A stretch of 64,000 nucleotides of DNA from Geosiphon pyriformis (taxonomy: Eukaryota; Glomeromycota; Glomeromycetes; Archaeosporales; Geosiphonaceae): NCBI GenBank assembly GCA_016748015.1, contig JAAOMT010000608.1:1-64000 (forward strand), read 5' to 3'. The translations under genes and the position numbers were made by a program. Positions 61,190-64,000 of this stretch are shown in pieces. Numbering within the stretch: the first letter of the stretch is position 1; each line of letters opens with the position of its first letter. The notes under the pieces are model-generated. The model worked only from the letters and a program-made list of their open reading frames with translations. It searched no databases and was not told where the DNA came from.

Positions 61190-63159
61190 ATGTTGTTTTG
61201 CCCAAAGATAGATTTTGCAACGAAAAATATAACCAACAAACCTCCACGGAGTAAATTTTCATACCCTATTTTAGGGGACACGATAAAAATAGTAAAATCA
61301 GCTTGTCTTTGGTCTAAAGGATTATCAAGACAAGGCAACGCAATAAGGGCTCACGTTCGTTACCTTGATGGGACGTTTAAAAAGAAAACTGTATACCATT
61401 TGTCGGGAATGGAAGGAATGCAGGCATTTTACAATCAAGATAATGTATCAAGAGGAAATGTATCCACCATTATTGACCCATATCTTACGGATGGAACAAA
61501 AATTACCGCAAATACGATGAATCAGGAAGAGCATAAAGAGCGGAAAGGTAAGAAATTTTTCACCTGATAAAACGTAGATTTAACTTCTTTTTTTTTAATT
61601 TTTTTAATTTTTTTAATTTTTTTTTTGCTACCAAAAATCAGGTATACTGTTGTCAGCTTTTCATTCACCAAAACATACCCATCATTTCTTAAATGTTCTT
61701 CGCGACATAACGAATCAATTCCATGCCGATATTAAGACGAAAGCCAAAGTTTACAAATATACGACATTTCAGTTTGATTCAATGTTTCGAGATTTTGTGG
61801 CTCGATTTTCAACCCAGTTCCTGTGGAGCCATGAAGCCGATGACGAACTGGTCAAAAAGATAAGAAAAATGACTGGTCATCTTTCAAGTGAGACCTTTAA
61901 ATTTATAACTTGTCAAATTAGTTTCTTTCTAGCAAAAAATAAACAAACTTTTCTGCTCCCAAAATTGTAAACATTAAATATAGGCTTTCGTCCAGCAAGC
62001 GTGCCGTTTTCACCGTTTAAAAGAGGACTTGCTATTGCAAAAGAATTGCGAGATTTTTCACACGGCAGATTGGCCGAGCATCGTGCAGAGCCAGATAAAT
62101 TCACGGATACAATGAAATATTTAATGACGGCTCAGCCTCCATTAGCCAATGACGCTATCGTAATGGAATTAAATAATATGTTAATATCATTACAACAGGT
62201 GGCAACAGCCTTTTCGGCTGCAGTTATATCAATACTTAAAAGCAAGAAAACAGGTAATTATCAATTTCTGTTTAAAAATTAATACACTTCTTTTAAGTTC
62301 CTAACATGAAATTTTTTTCATGGAATATGTTGACGATACAGCTCTCTACAATAAGATCATGGTCGAGTTAGAGCAAAATCAAAACATAATAAATTCGAGA
62401 CGAGATGATGCCTGGATGCACATCAATATTGAATCAAAATTTCCAAATTTAACCAATGCCATAAAAGAGGCTTTCCGATTATTTCCGGTTAACCCCCTTC
62501 AAATCGGTATGTTTTCATAATCGTGGCTTGAAACTTTCTCAAGTTAACCTGACAAACAAACTATTTCACTTGTATTCAATAGGAACTTCTTCAAGAGATT
62601 TTTGGGTTGATGGGTATCGGATACCTAAAGGCAAAATAGTTGTTGGAGGGCTTTGGGCAACAGGTAATTAATATGGGTTGTTGAAAAATTTTCTTTTCCT
62701 AAAGGAAAACCTCTCTAATTTCCCTTTTCCTTCATTATCCCGATCAGGCTTTGATTATAACCTTTACAAAGATCCCGAGGGTTATCGACCAGATCGATAT
62801 AAAATGCAAGATTTGACCACAGAAAAGGGTATCGACTGGAGTCCATTTGGTTGTGGGTATAGTGCCAGAACACATCGATGGTAAGCTTATTAATTTTGAG
62901 AAACACAAATACAGACAATTTTTGAATAAAAAAACTAAATGACAATCTCTTCCTATTTTCTGGCATTAGTCCTGGACAATCAATAGTACTTAATGTCTGC
63001 ACATATTTGATCGCTCGTTTACTTTCCGATTTTGATCTGGAGTTAACAAGTCCCAAACAAGATTTTGATTATCATAAAATATTTCCCTCACCCCAGGATG
63101 GGTTACCATTGGATATAAAGATTCGACCTTTAGAAAAAGTTGGAATCTTGATCGGATGA
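61190..63159 (+). CDS. Cytochrome P450 with atypical cysteine loop and I-helix
   Basis: Seven exons: 61190-61547, 61642-61887, 61984-62253, 62342-62506, 62583-62663, 62748-62880, 62970-63159 (480 aa). Family marks: proline-rich start (NKPPRSKFSYPILGD), K-helix ExxR (KEAFRLFP), PERF-like YRPDRY, and the haem loop FGCGYSARTHRCPGQS, where the Cys codon is split TG|T by the last intron. Between the FGxG part and Cys there are four more residues than in the common FxxGxRxCxG; the spacing GxxxxxHRCPG is that of CYP152-type peroxygenases. The expected I-helix AGxDT is missing (MLISLQQVATAFSAAVISIL). No N-terminal membrane anchor is encoded from the chosen ATG; the open frame extends upstream without ATG, so an upstream exon is possible. 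Possible roles: H2O2-dependent peroxygenase or lipid (hydro)peroxide-rearranging P450. Substrate unknown. Confidence 0.88.
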
Positions 63160-64000
63160 ATAGGCAGACCAATCGTTTATCTTTGTAAAATAGTGATCAA
63201 ATTATCGTGTGGTACGGCCAGGTCTTTTTCTTTGTTTTCCCAATAAAAGAGAGTCATTTCTATGATATTGTATATTAATCTATATTTTAGTGTATTGCAA
63301 ATATTTTATTTGTATTTTATCCTTTATAATTATGTATCTTCAAAAAATATTATTAGTTATTTAATTTTGAAATGTGGAATAGGACTCTTTTTAACATGAA
63401 GTTTTAAAGGCCAATGTTTAAAACGAGATCATTTGTAATCTATGCTGGGTGATAATTTTAATTGAATATTTTTATTTACTTATTTTTCCATTAAGCCAAA
63501 ATTGAGATAAAGATATTAAATCCAATCCATAAAATTGGGAGAGCCCAAGAACAAAAATTTAGGAATAATTTGACAAGAAAAATTTATTTCTACAATGAGA
63601 TTTTTAAATCATTCTTATGGGGCTTACGAATTGGAACCATTGGACAGGTTGATGGCTGAAGCATGTGAGATATTATTAAAAAAAATTAAATTAGATTCGA
63701 AAATTAAATCTACATTCTGTAGTTTTCTCATTAATTTTATTGGCAGAAATATAAAACCATATTTGTAACACCCAAAATGAGTGAAAATCGATGACATGTA
63801 CAAAAATTTTATTATCAAAAACTTTTTTTTTTGTTTCTTAGAGATGGTATGCAAAATATAAAATTCCCAACCACTACATCACTTTAGTTATCTCTTTCTT
63901 TTAGTTTATCTCTTTCTTTTAATTCTTTCTTTCTTTTTTATTTATTTCTTTCTTTTAGTTATATATTTCTTTAAAATTAATTCTCAAATAATATTTTTTG
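63160..64000. other. Intergenic region to window end
   Basis: AT-rich sequence with no recognised gene; the final 130 bp are a pyrimidine-rich (CTTT)-like tract (about 63887-63970) on the plus strand. Confidence 0.45.

Noticed and set aside
1-64000. CRISPR arrays, operons, riboswitches, tRNA and rRNA genes
   Set aside because: No spaced direct repeats, cloverleaf with conserved T-loop, or rRNA-like sequence was seen; the intron-rich gene structure is eukaryotic.

Overview
The window looks like nuclear DNA of a filamentous fungus. It is strongly AT-rich, with short GT-AG introns (about 65-140 bp), intron-split genes, long AT-only blocks and many (AAT)n-type microsatellites. The gene content is fungal: a Sst2/FlbA-type DEP-RGS regulator, an UNC93-like transporter, class-3 lipase-like secreted proteins and a Tc1/mariner element. 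The low GC, repeat style and a short secreted beta-rich protein resemble arbuscular mycorrhizal or other early-diverging fungi. That is an impression; no rRNA or other taxonomic marker is present, so it is not proof.

Layout. 1-2144: two minus-strand secreted lipase-like genes, the first cut by the window edge. 2.8-5.7 kb: AT-rich block without genes. 5.7-6.9 kb: MDR quinone oxidoreductase-like gene. 9.7-12.8 kb: UNC93-like transporter whose middle exons appear twice around a 20-N gap, almost certainly an unmerged assembly overlap. 14.4-18.1 kb: large PH plus leucine-rich-repeat protein. 18.7-20.3 kb: five-exon gene of unknown function with W..FGFDSD repeats. 21.4-21.6 kb: small DMAC1-like membrane protein. 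22.5-23.7 kb: Tc1 transposon with one frameshift, lying in the upstream region of a small secreted protein (23.9-24.4 kb). 25.0-26.6 kb: coclaurine-N-methyltransferase-like gene. 28.7-30.0 kb: a further lipase-like gene. 31.1-33.1 kb: AT block. 33.5-36.9 kb: two paralogues with a PD-(D/E)XK nuclease-like core and coiled coil. 40.7-42.8 kb: DEP-RGS regulator. 44.2-45.6 kb: another lipase-like gene. 47.5-48.6 kb: basic protein with a putative helix-turn-helix. 51.3-54.3 kb: AT block. 54.3-55.5 kb: decayed coding sequence. 55.5-61 kb: microsatellite-rich, gene-poor. 61.2-63.2 kb: cytochrome P450.

The most interesting signals are: (1) the three complete lipase-like genes share intron positions and phases, yet all have Gly where the catalytic Ser of GxSxG belongs, suggesting an expanded family of inactive (or mechanistically different) lipases; (2) a pair of nuclease-like coiled-coil proteins, one with an apparently complete PD-(D/E)XK/QxxxY signature and one with a broken active site; (3) a P450 with a peroxygenase-like cysteine loop and no AGxDT in its I-helix; (4) an unfamiliar W/FGFDSD-repeat protein. 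The genes do not form an obvious cluster. Exon structures were built by eye from splice signals, reading phase and family resemblance. Every multi-exon model listed as a complete CDS has a total length divisible by three.
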